Position numbers and translations under genes: made by a program
Origin: SCUS01 sp966211675
GTDB lineage: Bacteria; Myxococcota_A; Polyangia; Polyangiales; Ga0077539
Direction: 5' to 3'
DNA: 38,589 bases
Assembly (NCBI GenBank): GCA_966211675.1
Contig: CBIHPK010000065.1
Location: forward strand, 1 to 38,589
The notes under the pieces: model-generated
What the model was told of the DNA's origin: nothing
Databases searched by the model: none
What the model saw: only the letters and a program-made list of their open reading frames with translations
In this document: positions 7,921-17,968 of the stretch, piece after piece
How the letters are laid out: the number at the start of each line of letters is the position of its first letter
How positions within the stretch are numbered: the stretch's first letter is position 1

Positions 7921-8526
7921 CTCCCGCACCAGCACGTCGAGGGGCTCGGCCATCCGAGGCGCGAGCTCGGCGGCGGCGCGCTCGGCCTCCGCGGCCTTGA
8001 AGCCCATGTTGACCAGCGCGGCCACCAGCGCCGCGCCCGGACCCACCGCGGCGATCGGGCTTACCGGAGCCGTAAGCCCGACCGGGGAGAAGCCCGCGCC
8101 GGCGGCGCCCGAGGAGAGGCCCGTGAGCTTGTCCTTCAGCTCCAGCACCAGGCGCTCGGCGATGCGCTTGCCCACGCCCGGAACCGACGTCAGCTTCTTC
8201 ACGTCGCCCCGCGCCAGGGCGTGCGCGAGCTCCGCCGCGGGCAGCACGCCCAGCACCGAGACGGCGATGCGCGGACCCACCCCGGCCACCGCCGTGAGCA
8301 GGCGGAAGGCCGAGCGCTCGCGGTCGTCGGAGAAGCCGAAGAGGGTGATCGCGTCCTCGCGCACGTGCGTCACGACCTGCAGCGTGACGCGCCCCTCCGC
8401 GTCGGGCGTGCACCGCCCCAGCGTGCCCATCGGCAGCAGCACCTCGTAGCCGACGCCCACCACGTCGATGACCACCTGACCGTCCGGAGACTCCGACACC
8501 ACCCGACCCTGAAGACGTCCGATCAT
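7897..8526 (-). CDS. ruvA: Holliday junction branch migration subunit RuvA
   Basis: A 209-residue RuvA, which binds Holliday junctions and loads the RuvB motor. Starting at MIGRLQG, it shows the N-terminal OB fold (VVGVGYEVLLP, then VREDAITLFGF), two helix-hairpin-helix units (LLTAVAGVGPRIAVSVLG and LTSVPGVGKRIAERLVLELKDKL), a Gly/Ala/Pro-rich linker, and a C-terminal RuvB-contacting domain (ALVNMGFKAAEAERA). The ATG at 8526 is the standard family start; the in-frame extension to 8898 is rejected. ruvB and ruvC are not in the window. It converges on and overlaps scpB by 24 bases. Confidence 0.95.
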   Translation of the reverse strand: MIGRLQGRVVSESPDGQVVIDVVGVGYEVLLPMGTLGRCTPDAEGRVTLQVVTHVREDAITLFGFSDDRERSAFRLLTAVAGVGPRIAVSVLGVLPAAELAHALARGDVKKLTSVPGVGKRIAERLVLELKDKLTGLSSGAAGAGFSPVGLTAPVSPIAAVGPGAALVAALVNMGFKAAEAERAAAELAPRMAEPLDVLVRESLRRLVR

Positions 8527-8707
8527 CGCCCGGCCATCGTAGTGGCTCTGCCCCGCGACCGCACCCGATCTCTCCAACCCCTTCGGACAGGATATGACCA
8601 GCTCCTCAGGGCCCGAAACCGCGACACGATTGTCAGTGCCCGGCGCCCGGTCATGCCCGTCGATGGCGTGGAATCGCTGGTTCTGTGGGCTTTTGGGGGT
8701 ACGTGGT

Positions 8708-9298
8708 ATGGATCTCGCTGTCGTGCGTCGTATCGCTTTGATGCTTGCCACAACCACAGCGCTGTCCTCGTGCCTGATCACGCGCACCGACGAGGTGCGG
8801 GTGCCGACGCCCCTCACGCCTCCGCGCATCCAGGACGTCCAGGGCATCACCACGCCGCGCATCGGCGCGCTGCTGGAGATCGACGAGGCCGACCTCACGA
8901 CCTACGCCTTCCGCGTCCCGGTCGACGATGACGGGGTCAACGACCTGCTGCAGTGGCGCTTCTTCGTCAACGACGACCGCGACTGCGTGCCGCAGGACGG
9001 CGGGGCCAACTGCGAGCCGGTCAACCAGCCGCAGCCCCATGAGTTCCCCTCCGACGGCAACCGCCGACGGGAGATCCGCGAGACGGTTCGGCTGCCTGAT
9101 GTGGGCTGCAACCGCGTCGAGCTCTACGTCTCCTCGCGCCTCCGTCTGAGCGGAAACTTCCGCACCCCCGAGCGCGAGGGCGACGTGGACTTCCGCACCT
9201 GGTGGATCTTCGTCCGCCCGCGCTCCGGCACCATCCCGGCCTCCGACGGCGGCGTCGACGACGCCATCGAGACCTGCCGCCACCTGGTGCAGCCGTGA
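8708..9298 (+). CDS. Predicted lipoprotein, function unknown
   Basis: A 196-residue protein. The ATG at 8708 gives an ideal lipoprotein signal: MDLAVVRRIALMLATT with lipobox LSSC, Cys about residue 21. The longer in-frame start at 8594 would spoil the signal. The mature part is hydrophilic and acidic, with a predicted mixed fold (TTYAFRVPVDDDGVNDLLQWRFFVNDD) and cysteines at CVPQDGGANC, VGCNRVEL and ETC that could form disulfides. I recognise no family. Its stop overlaps candidate GTG starts of the next lipoprotein gene, so the pair is likely an operon exporting two envelope proteins. Confidence 0.75.
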   Translation: MDLAVVRRIALMLATTTALSSCLITRTDEVRVPTPLTPPRIQDVQGITTPRIGALLEIDEADLTTYAFRVPVDDDGVNDLLQWRFFVNDDRDCVPQDGGANCEPVNQPQPHEFPSDGNRRREIRETVRLPDVGCNRVELYVSSRLRLSGNFRTPEREGDVDFRTWWIFVRPRSGTIPASDGGVDDAIETCRHLVQP

Positions 9299-9330
9299 GG
9301 GGTGCAGCCGTGAGGGGTGCAGCCGTGAGG
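9286..9330 (+). repeat. Three perfect 15-bp tandem copies spanning a stop/start junction
   Basis: The unit GGTGCAGCCGTGAGG occurs three times without a mismatch at 9286-9300, 9301-9315 and 9316-9330. Each unit contains GTGA: the first TGA ends the upstream lipoprotein gene, and each GTG (9295, 9310, 9325) is an in-frame start candidate for the downstream gene, where the repeat reads VRGAA. Confidence 0.95.
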
Positions 9331-11133
9331 GCGCCGAGGGCGATGCTCCTGGGGCTGCTCCTCGCCGCGCCCGCGGCGTGCCTCGAGGGCAACCCCGTGG
9401 TGGGCGGCTCCGCCGAGCGCTGCGCGGCGGACAGCGAGTGCCCCGGGGCGAGCTGCGACCGCGCGACGCAGCGCTGCGTCTCCCGCGCTCGCGCCGAGGT
9501 CTTCTTCGCGGTGACCCCGGCGACCGGCCGGGTGAGCGCCGACGCCTTCCCCACGCTCACCCGCCCGAGGAGCATCCTCGCGGACGAGAGCGTCGACCTC
9601 GCCCTGCGCGCGCCGCGCGTGGTCTACGGCGTGGTGACGGTGCCCGCGGACGGCGACGCGGCGGGCCGGTACATCCCCGCGACGCTGGAGTTCACCCCCG
9701 CCGACCTCGCCGGCGTGTCGCCCCCGGTGCAGGCCGTGGCCGGGACCATGGCGATCCCCAACGCCTCCCGCGACCGAGACTCGTTCACCTGGTCGGCGAC
9801 GCTCACCGAGGGGCTCTTCGACGTGCTGGTGCGCCCCGCCTCGACGCTGGCGGCGACGGTCCCGCCGCGCTTCGAGCGGGGCTTCGAGGTGCGCGGCGGC
9901 GCGGTGATGCAGCGCTTCGACATCGCATACCCGACCACGTATGCGCGCTGGGCGGGCCTGGTCGAGACCGCCGCGGGGCAGCCGGTGGCGGGCTTCGTCG
10001 CGCGCGCCATCGACCCCGCCGCCAACAACCGGGTGATCTCCACGGTGAGCTCCACCGCGGGCGATGGCACCGAGGGCAGCGGCGGGCGCTTCGCGTGCAG
10101 CATGGCGCCGGGAGCCCCGGAGGCCTGGACGCTGCGGCTCTCGGCGGACAACGGCGCGGGCGGCGGCCTGATGGTCGACATCCCTCGCTCGGCGCTCGTC
10201 GCGGCGGCCCCGAGCGGGCGCGACCTTCGGGTCGTGCTCCCCGAGCTCACGGGGCTCACGCACGCGGCGGCGGCGCGCCCGACGGTGCCCGGAGCACCGC
10301 CGCCCAACGGACCCTGCGTGGGCTGCGTCGACGTGCGCGCCTCCGTCGAGGGCCTCGACCCCAACGGGCAGAGCCGCTTGATGCGAGGGGCCACGGTGAC
10401 CCTGCGCGCGGCGATGCGACCACCAGTGGGCCTCCCCGCGGCGACGAGCTGGTACGAGTCGAGGGCGGTCACGGAGGCGGACGGGAGCTTCCGCGCGTGG
10501 CTGGTCCCGGGCGACTACGACGTGGTGGTGACGCCCGCGGGCGAGGCCTTCCGCAGCGCCGTGCAGCACGGGTTTCGAGTGCGCTCCGACGCCACCGAGC
10601 AGGCCGGCCAGGTGTTCACGCTGGAGCGCCGCCCCTCGCTCTCCGGGCGGGTGCTGGGCCGCGACGGGCTCGCGGTGCGAGGCGCCCGGGTGACCGCGGT
10701 GCCCTATCACGACGCCGCGCCGTCCAACCCCTGCCTCGCAGACCCCGACCTGCGGACGCTCGCGAGCCGCGCGACCACGACGGAGACCGTCACCTCGACC
10801 GACGGCTCCTACCAGGTGGAGCTCAACCCGGGCCTCTACCGTCTGCTGGTGGAGCCCGCGGAGAGCTCGGGCTTCCCGGTGACCCTGGGCGCTCCCGTCT
10901 GCGTGGCGCGGCGGGTGAGCAACTTCGACACGACCCTCGAGGCGCCGGTGCAGGTGCGAGGCGTGGTGCGAGACGCGCGCGGGATGCCCTCGCCGCTCGC
11001 GACCGTCGAGGCCCTGGTGCGGCTGCGCGAGGGCGACGCCCCGGGCGTGGTGCTGCGCGTGGCGAGGGCGACCGCGGACTCGAGCGGAGCCTACCGGCTG
11101 CTCATCCCCGCGAGCGCCGCGGGCGCTCCGTGA
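9295..11133 (+). CDS. Predicted secreted protein with repeated carboxypeptidase-regulatory-like (CNA-B-like) domains
   Basis: Up to 612 residues, with start candidates GTG 9295, 9310 and 9325 or ATG 9343. All lead into the hydrophobic stretch MLLGLLLAAPAAC; the Cys could be lipidated, but the Pro at -3 is unusual. The first mature part has CxxD..C..CDRATQRC, a small Cys-rich motif. Later segments look like beta-sandwich regulatory repeats: TEADGSFRAWLVPGDYDVVV, then LSGRVLGRDGLAVRGARVTA ... STDGSYQVELNPGLYRLLV, then VRGVVRDARGMPSPLATV ... DSSGAYRLLIP. The last repeat ends abruptly after its GxYRLLIP strand, so the C-terminus may be shortened. It lies 3 bases from the convergent neighbour. Function unknown; probably adhesive or structural in the envelope. 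Confidence 0.75.
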   Translation: MRGAAVRGAAVRAPRAMLLGLLLAAPAACLEGNPVVGGSAERCAADSECPGASCDRATQRCVSRARAEVFFAVTPATGRVSADAFPTLTRPRSILADESVDLALRAPRVVYGVVTVPADGDAAGRYIPATLEFTPADLAGVSPPVQAVAGTMAIPNASRDRDSFTWSATLTEGLFDVLVRPASTLAATVPPRFERGFEVRGGAVMQRFDIAYPTTYARWAGLVETAAGQPVAGFVARAIDPAANNRVISTVSSTAGDGTEGSGGRFACSMAPGAPEAWTLRLSADNGAGGGLMVDIPRSALVAAAPSGRDLRVVLPELTGLTHAAAARPTVPGAPPPNGPCVGCVDVRASVEGLDPNGQSRLMRGATVTLRAAMRPPVGLPAATSWYESRAVTEADGSFRAWLVPGDYDVVVTPAGEAFRSAVQHGFRVRSDATEQAGQVFTLERRPSLSGRVLGRDGLAVRGARVTAVPYHDAAPSNPCLADPDLRTLASRATTTETVTSTDGSYQVELNPGLYRLLVEPAESSGFPVTLGAPVCVARRVSNFDTTLEAPVQVRGVVRDARGMPSPLATVEALVRLREGDAPGVVLRVARATADSSGAYRLLIPASAAGAP

Positions 11134-11136
11134 CGA

Positions 11137-12267
11137 TCAGCGATCGGGGCTGAAGGCGAGCACCCGCCGCGCGGCGGTGGGCGGATCGCCTGCGGCCTGC
11201 TGCGGCAGGCACTGGTTGTTGCTGAGGCTCATGCCCTCCGCGTCGGTGATGCGCACGAAGAGCCCGAGCATCGGGACCGGCGGGGCAACGCTGCCGTAGA
11301 GGGCGCTCCACTCGATGGCGACCTCGCACGCGGGCGTCGCCCCGCCCACGCAGACGGCCGTGTCTCCCGGGGTCCAGCGGAAGTCCCCGCGGCAGGTGGG
11401 GCAGCCCACGTCGCGCAGCCCGATGGCCGGGTCGAGGGCGGTGGCGGAGGTCTTCATCAGCATGCCGCGAGTGCCCCACACCATGTCCGTGCCGAAGCCG
11501 GTCGGGGCCTCGGTGACGTTGCAGGAGATGGAGTTGTCGAGCGACCCGACGCTGTCCGTGAGCGTCGAGATCGCGGTCACGCCCGTCGCGCTCATCGAGG
11601 GCAGGTAGTCGCGGTCGATGAACACCAGCATCGCGTTGGTCGCCTCGACCACGCCGTCGAGGCCCAGGTAGAGGCGGCTGCCGTCCCACGCGACGCGGAT
11701 CGAGCGGAGCGAGTTGAGCGTCGGCCCCCACGCGGAGGGCACCGTGTTGCTCACCACGATCGCCCCGGCGGGCCAGTCGCTCCCGATGACGCCGTCGATC
11801 ACGGGCGTGCCGCGCGCGCTCCCGGCGTCGGCCGCGCCCGCATCGGAGGACCCCGCGTCGGAAGAGGCCGCGTCGACGCGAGGGACATCGGCGGCGCCCG
11901 CGTCGGAGGGCCCCGCGTCGGTGCCGACGTCCGGGCGATCGGCCGCGCCGCTGTCCATCGGGGCATCGAGCGCGATCACGTCGGCGGCGGGCACGTCCGC
12001 CGAGCCCGAGTCGATCGACCCGGCGTCGGTGCCAGCGTCCGAGCCCGAGTCGCGTGTGACGTCCAGGCTCGCCCCGCGGTCGACCGCGACATCGATGCCA
12101 GTGTCGATCGCGCCCGCGTCCGCGACCCCGAGGTCGGTCGCAGGAACGTCGATCGCCCCGAGGTCCTCGGCGCCCGCGTCGAGCAGGCGGTCGTTGTCGT
12201 CGCCGCAGCCGACGAGGAGCGTTGCCACGACGGACGCGAGCGGCCACCCGATGCTTCGCAGGTTCAC
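11137..12267 (-). CDS. Lipoprotein with long Asp/Ala/Gly tether and C-terminal sugar-binding-like domain
   Basis: A 376-residue protein from a GTG at 12267. The signal peptide ends in LLVGC (good lipobox). About 130 residues follow in which Asp recurs roughly every 3-6 positions (DAG, DVP and DSG units), a disordered acidic tether. The C-terminal domain (about residues 155-376) begins TPVIDGVIGSDWP and continues SIRVAWDGSRLYLGLDG and MLVFIDRDY, a pattern like family 9 carbohydrate-binding/DOMON-type beta sandwiches; this assignment is inference. Cysteines in CPTC and CVGG...C may pair. The start rests on the signal peptide, not on a good ribosome site. It shares the tether style with the lipoproteins at 13384 and 16690. 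Confidence 0.75.
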   Translation of the reverse strand: MNLRSIGWPLASVVATLLVGCGDDNDRLLDAGAEDLGAIDVPATDLGVADAGAIDTGIDVAVDRGASLDVTRDSGSDAGTDAGSIDSGSADVPAADVIALDAPMDSGAADRPDVGTDAGPSDAGAADVPRVDAASSDAGSSDAGAADAGSARGTPVIDGVIGSDWPAGAIVVSNTVPSAWGPTLNSLRSIRVAWDGSRLYLGLDGVVEATNAMLVFIDRDYLPSMSATGVTAISTLTDSVGSLDNSISCNVTEAPTGFGTDMVWGTRGMLMKTSATALDPAIGLRDVGCPTCRGDFRWTPGDTAVCVGGATPACEVAIEWSALYGSVAPPVPMLGLFVRITDAEGMSLSNNQCLPQQAAGDPPTAARRVLAFSPDR

Positions 12268-12555
12268 GGCGGAGTCGGTAGCAACAGAAGCCCCGAGCAC
12301 GCAAGCGCTGGCGGCGCGTGTCGATGATCCGCCTACACCTGCGCAGGGCGCTCGGGTCGCGGGGACGATACTTCCTGCGCACCCCACTGATCGCGTTGTC
12401 GTGCCCTGCGCATCAAGGGGCGGTTCGCGCGAGCCCAGGTTCTGCACCAAAATGCCATGGAAAAGAGCGTGCGACCGGAATAGATCAGGGATGACCGGAG
12501 ACATGGTCCGCGCGTTGCACTGACTCAAGGCATCCCGAACTTTGGAGGCTACTTT
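12268..12555. other. 288-base divergent intergenic region
   Basis: Holds the upstream regions of the Asp-tether lipoprotein (minus) and the Crp/Fnr-type regulator (plus). GACCGGA is repeated directly at about 12475 and 12495, and GGAGG at 12544-12548 is a strong ribosome site 7 bases before the regulator ATG. I see no convincing promoter boxes, no TTGAT-N4-ATCAA Fnr site and no credible small gene. Confidence 0.5.
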
Positions 12556-13260
12556 ATGGATGTCCGATCGGTCTTTCGGCGACACGCGGCCCTCTCTCGC
12601 ATCACGGGAGACGCCCTGGAGGAAATCGCGAAGACAGCCACGCAGCAGCGGCTCCGGCGCGGTGAGGCGGTCTGGAGGTCCGGCGAGGCGGCCAGCAGCT
12701 TCGTGCTGGTGGGCCTCGGACTGGTGAAGGTGCTGATGCCCGGCGGTCCCTCTCGCGACCTGGTGCTCGGGCTCGCGGGGCCCGGGGAGAGCGTCGGGGA
12801 CGCCGAGGCGCTGGAGGCCGGCTGTTACGACGCCGACGCCTTCGCGCTGACCGAGGCGGCCATCGTGGTGAGGGTTCCGCGCGAGGTGATGCTGGCGGCG
12901 CTGGAGAAGTCGGGTCCCGCGGCGCTCGCGCTGGCGACGGGCCTCGGCCGCTCCGGCGCGGTGGCCAACCGCCGGCTCGCGCTCTTCACGGCCTCCGCCG
13001 AGGAGCGCCTCGCGACCACGCTGATGGAGCTGGGTGAGCGCTTCGGCGACGAGATGGAAGACGGCTCCACGCTGATTCCGCTGCGGCTCACGCGCGCCGA
13101 GCTCGCGGCGCTGGTGGGCACCACCGTCGAGACGACCATCCGCACGCTCTCCCGCTGGAGCCGCGAGGGCCTGGTCTCGACCGGCGACTGCGGCCTCACG
13201 GTGCACGACGCGGTCGGGCTCGCGCGGCGCACCGCGGCGCAGCACCCCGGCCGGGCCTGA
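12556..13260 (+). CDS. Crp/Fnr-family transcriptional regulator
   Basis: A 234-residue regulator with a good ribosome site (GGAGG, 7-base spacer). Residues about 10-125 form a cyclic-nucleotide-binding-type beta roll (RRGEAVWRSGEAASSFVLVGLGLVKV ... GPGESVGDAEAL), then a dimer helix, then a winged helix-turn-helix (LTRAELAALVGTTVETTIRTLSRW, about 175-200). The N-terminal cysteine cluster of oxygen-sensing Fnr is absent, and the phosphate-cassette Arg of cAMP-binding Crp is not evident, so the effector is unknown. It stands alone, divergent from the lipoprotein gene at 11137-12267 and upstream of the VWA lipoprotein. A link to the nitrate reductase locus 11 kb away would be speculation. Confidence 0.9.
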   Translation: MDVRSVFRRHAALSRITGDALEEIAKTATQQRLRRGEAVWRSGEAASSFVLVGLGLVKVLMPGGPSRDLVLGLAGPGESVGDAEALEAGCYDADAFALTEAAIVVRVPREVMLAALEKSGPAALALATGLGRSGAVANRRLALFTASAEERLATTLMELGERFGDEMEDGSTLIPLRLTRAELAALVGTTVETTIRTLSRWSREGLVSTGDCGLTVHDAVGLARRTAAQHPGRA

Positions 13261-13383
13261 TCGCTCTCAACCCCCGACGATAGCGACCCGCCGGCGATTG
13301 TCGGCGCGGACCGAGCGACGATAGACTCCCGTCGCGCGCGGAGTTGAACGCCCTCAACGACGCCGCCCTCAAGGGAGTGCCCG

Positions 13384-15198
13384 ATGAAAGTCCGCGCCGT
13401 CCTGGCTGTCGCGCTCGCCGCGGCGGCCTGTGCCCCCGAAGACATCTACCTCTCGGACCTGACCCCCGACGGCGGCGCGAGGGACAGCGGGGTGCGTCGC
13501 GACACCGGGCGCGCGGTCGATGTGCCGAGGGCCGTCGATGTGCCAAACGCACGCGACGCGGGCGCCATGGTGGACGCCCGCTCCCCCGACGTCGGGGTCG
13601 GCGTGGACGTGAGCGTGGTCGTCGACGTGGGGGTGGACTCCGGTCCGCCGCCCTGCCGCGACGAGGACGGCGACGGCATCTCCGACGACCTCGAGGGCGC
13701 CCCCTTCCTGCGCACGGCGATGGCCGCCGGCGCGATGCCCGACTACCAGAACACCGACAGCGACGAGGACGGCGTGACCGACGCCGACGAGGCGCGGCGC
13801 AACTTCCCGGGCTTCGCGGCCTCGGCGCGGCCCGCGCTCACCTGCGGCGCGCTGCCCGACGACTGCGACATGGACGGGTACGCCAACCACCGCGACCGCG
13901 ACTCGGACAACGACGGGCTCATCGATCGCGAGGAGACGATGCGCACGCACACCGATCCGTGCGTGGCGGACACCGACGGCGACGGCGTGGGCGACCTCAC
14001 GGAGAGCGCCGCGGGCAGCAGCCCGACGGACCCGATGAGCCGACCGCCCGCCGGGTCGCTCTACGTGACCCTCCCGTACATGGACCCGATGGGGCCGCAG
14101 ACTCGCTCCTTCGACTTCTCCACGCGCATCCGAAGCGCGGACATCATGTTCCTGGTCGACACCACCGGGTCGATGAGCAGCACCATCAACGCGGTGCGCA
14201 GCACGCTGAGCACCACCATCGTCCCGGGGATCGTGCGCGCCATCGGGCCCGGCGCCGACATGCGCTACGGCATGGCCGAGCACCGCGACTTCGCCAACGG
14301 CGGCGGCGACTTCGCGCTTCGGGTGCTGCAGCGCCTCGACGCCAACTCGATGCTCTCGCAGGCCGCCACCTCGCGGCTCGCGGCGGCGGGCGGAGGCGAC
14401 GGCCCGGAGGCGCAGGTGGCCTCGATGCACTCGCTGCTCTCAGGCTACGGCATCCCGCAGTACGGCGGCACCGCGACGCGCATGGCGACGGCGGCGGACT
14501 GCGGCGGCGACGCGACGGCCTTCGGGTGGGGCTGCTTCCGCCCGGGGCGGGTGCCCATCATCGTGCTGTTCTCCGACGCCGACTGGCACAACGGCACCGC
14601 GATGCCGACGGGGCAGTTCTATTCGAGCGCTCCGGCGGCCGCGACGTGGACGCAGCTCGTGGCCGAGTTTCGCCGGCGCGAGGCCTACTTCATCGGCATC
14701 GACGTGCTCTCCACGGCCACCTACAACAACGCGATCGCGCTGGCTCGCGACTCGCGCACCTTCGACGGCGCGGGGATGCCCATCGCGTTCCGGGGCTCGC
14801 CCTCGTCCGTGGCCGCCAACGTCATCTCCGCCGTCACCACGCTCGCGCAGGGGACCCGCCAGGACGTCACCCGCCGCGGCGTCGGCGACCCGATGGAGAC
14901 GCGCCTCGCCACCGGGCACACCACCAGCGACTTCATGCAGCGCATCGTCCCGCTGCGGGGGATGCCCGCGGCGCCGACGGGCTTCGACCGCTTCGACGCC
15001 ACGACCTTCTACAACGTGTCGCCGTCGACGGTGGTGACCTTCGAGGTGACCTTCTTCAACGACTTCCACCGCAACACCAGCGGCGCCGCGCAGCTCTTCC
15101 GCGCGACCATCGAGGTGCTCGGCCGCGCCTCGTCCGTGCTCGACACCATCCAGGTGTTCGTGATCGTCCCGGCGGACGCCAACGGCGTCCCGGGCTGA
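13384..15198 (+). CDS. Lipoprotein with Asp-rich tether, thrombospondin type 3 repeats and VWA domain
   Basis: A 604-residue protein with ribosome site GGGAG before the ATG. The signal peptide ends ALAAAAC; the Cys at about residue 16 is probably lipidated. An Asp/Val-rich tether (DVPRAVDVP and similar) reaches residue 90. Calcium-binding type 3 repeats then follow: DEDGDGISDD, NTDSDEDGVTDADEA, DRDSDNDGLIDREE and DTDGDGVGDL. The von Willebrand A domain spans about 250-470, with metal-site motif DTTGSMSS (first Asp about 259) and later Asp in LFSDADWH. The C-terminal about 110 residues form a further beta domain. VWA with type 3 repeats is typical of surface adhesion or matrix proteins. Ligand unknown. 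Confidence 0.9.
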   Translation: MKVRAVLAVALAAAACAPEDIYLSDLTPDGGARDSGVRRDTGRAVDVPRAVDVPNARDAGAMVDARSPDVGVGVDVSVVVDVGVDSGPPPCRDEDGDGISDDLEGAPFLRTAMAAGAMPDYQNTDSDEDGVTDADEARRNFPGFAASARPALTCGALPDDCDMDGYANHRDRDSDNDGLIDREETMRTHTDPCVADTDGDGVGDLTESAAGSSPTDPMSRPPAGSLYVTLPYMDPMGPQTRSFDFSTRIRSADIMFLVDTTGSMSSTINAVRSTLSTTIVPGIVRAIGPGADMRYGMAEHRDFANGGGDFALRVLQRLDANSMLSQAATSRLAAAGGGDGPEAQVASMHSLLSGYGIPQYGGTATRMATAADCGGDATAFGWGCFRPGRVPIIVLFSDADWHNGTAMPTGQFYSSAPAAATWTQLVAEFRRREAYFIGIDVLSTATYNNAIALARDSRTFDGAGMPIAFRGSPSSVAANVISAVTTLAQGTRQDVTRRGVGDPMETRLATGHTTSDFMQRIVPLRGMPAAPTGFDRFDATTFYNVSPSTVVTFEVTFFNDFHRNTSGAAQLFRATIEVLGRASSVLDTIQVFVIVPADANGVPG

Positions 15199-15349
15199 GC
15201 GGGACACCCCTTTTCGACCCGGGGCGGCATCCTGCCACACCCTCGATGACGCTTGAACTCGCGGGTGCGGAACCCCATGGACCTCCGCAGCGCTTTGCGT
15301 ATCCTCCCGCTCCCGAACGGCAACCGCATCGCTTGAGAGGAATCGTCTG

Positions 15350-16630
<1,281 letters not shown>

Positions 16631-16689
16631 CGCGGCGCTCCCCCGTCCCTTCGCTCCCTAACCCTCTTCGTGCGAGAGTCCCGCGCACG

Positions 16690-17961
16690 ATGGCTTCCCT
16701 GAAGACCTGGGTCGCGCTCTCCATGACGCTCGCGGCGTGCAGCGGGGGCGCCGACATGGCCGACCCCACCGCGCACCCGGACGGCGGCACGGACGCGCTG
16801 CAGCTGCCCGAGCTCCCGGTGCTGGACGAGGACTCCGGGGCGGTGGACGCGCCTCCTCCGGTGGATGTCCCCCCGGCGGTGGACGCGCCCGTCGCGGAGG
16901 ACGTTCCCGCCGCGATGGACGTGCCGCCCGCGGAGGACGTGCCCTCGCCGGTCGACGCGCCGGCGAGCGTGGACGTCCCGGTGAGCGCGGACGTCCCGGT
17001 GAGCACCGACGCGGACGCTCCATGCAACGAGCCGCCGATGTGCGACGCGCCCCCGCCGACGCCGTCGCCCACCACCTCGTGGCGTCACCTCACGACGCGC
17101 GTCACCGTCGCCCTCGGCTCGCAGCGCCACCGCGGCCGGGACCTCTTCCTCCGGCAGAGCGACGCGCAGTGGGGCATCGCGCGCTTCACCTACGGCCCCG
17201 CGGACGACGACCTGCAGGACGAGGACGTGGAGGTCTTCCTGCTCCGCAACTGCCGCACCTGGGAGCGCCTGGGCGAGGCGCGCACCACGCGCGACAACGA
17301 CCACCCCACCATCGAGGGCGTCGTCGACAACGGCGGCTTCGTGTACTTCCCCATCCCCGCGAGCGCTCGGCTCGGCGTGGGCCGACACCGCCTGCGATAC
17401 GTCGTGCGCGGCGACCACACCTTCGCCGATCAGTACATCGAGGTGCTTCCCGCCAGCGCCCACGTCGCGGTCTCGGACGTCGACGGGACGCTCACGGAGA
17501 GCGAGACCGCCGAGTGGCTCACGGTCTTCGGCGGCGCCTCGCCGACGGTGAACGCCGGCGCCCCGGAGGCGCTCTGGGCGCTCGCTCGCCGCGGCTACAT
17601 CATCTTCTACCTCACCGCCCGCCCCGAGTGGCTCACCACGCGCACGCACCAGTGGACCCGCGAGCGAGGACTCCCGTCGGGCCTCGTTCACACGATGATG
17701 AACCTCACCGGAGGCACCGGCACCGCGGCCTTCACCTTCAAGCGCGACGAGCTCGTCGCCCTTCGCTCTCGCCTCGGGCACCCGGTGGACTACGGCTTCG
17801 GCAACACCGACACGGACGCCCAGGCCTACGAGGCCGCGGGCATCCCCGCCTCCAACGCCTACTACTACCGCTTCACCGGCGACCGCCGCGGGGGGCAGCT
17901 CAACAACGACTACCGCACCCTCGTGGCGCCGCTCTCCGCGGGCCCTCGCTACTGCCGGTAG
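16690..17961 (+). CDS. Lipoprotein with Asp/Pro tether and lipin/LNS2-type HAD phosphatase domain
   Basis: A 423-residue protein. The signal peptide ends TLAAC (Cys17, good lipobox). Residues about 45-112 are a low-complexity tether with Asp-Val-Pro or Asp-Ala-Pro about every 5-8 residues. Residues 130-255 form a beta-rich domain with no family I can name. The C-terminal domain (about 257-400) has the HAD motifs: DVDGT at 263-267, Thr309 in YLTARPE, Lys351 in FKRDE and GNTDTD at 371-376. DxDGT followed by TARP and a C-terminal YYYRFTGD resembles the LNS2 domain of lipin/Ned1 phosphatidate phosphatases. I infer a surface or periplasmic phosphatase, possibly on lipid phosphates; the substrate is not proven. 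Confidence 0.85.
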   Translation: MASLKTWVALSMTLAACSGGADMADPTAHPDGGTDALQLPELPVLDEDSGAVDAPPPVDVPPAVDAPVAEDVPAAMDVPPAEDVPSPVDAPASVDVPVSADVPVSTDADAPCNEPPMCDAPPPTPSPTTSWRHLTTRVTVALGSQRHRGRDLFLRQSDAQWGIARFTYGPADDDLQDEDVEVFLLRNCRTWERLGEARTTRDNDHPTIEGVVDNGGFVYFPIPASARLGVGRHRLRYVVRGDHTFADQYIEVLPASAHVAVSDVDGTLTESETAEWLTVFGGASPTVNAGAPEALWALARRGYIIFYLTARPEWLTTRTHQWTRERGLPSGLVHTMMNLTGGTGTAAFTFKRDELVALRSRLGHPVDYGFGNTDTDAQAYEAAGIPASNAYYYRFTGDRRGGQLNNDYRTLVAPLSAGPRYCR

Positions 17962-17968
17962 GAGCGGT

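Noticed and set aside
8527..8898. In-frame N-terminal extension of RuvA
   Set aside because: RuvA family proteins start at MIGRL; the extension has no conserved features and overlaps the upstream region of the divergent lipoprotein.
12470..12500. Possible Crp/Fnr operator near the repeated GACCGGA
   Set aside because: Repeats are direct, not inverted, and do not match TTGAT-N4-ATCAA or TGTGA-N6-TCACA.
11714..12523. Plus-strand open frame of 269 codons rich in Ser, Ala and Pro
   Set aside because: It is the mirror of the Asp-rich tether of the minus-strand lipoprotein; its repeats come from that gene.
13275..13330. Repeated CGACGATAG and a TTGTCG/GATAGA pair as a promoter for the VWA lipoprotein
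   Set aside because: Matches are weak and the spacing is 16; in such GC-rich sequence I cannot separate this from chance.
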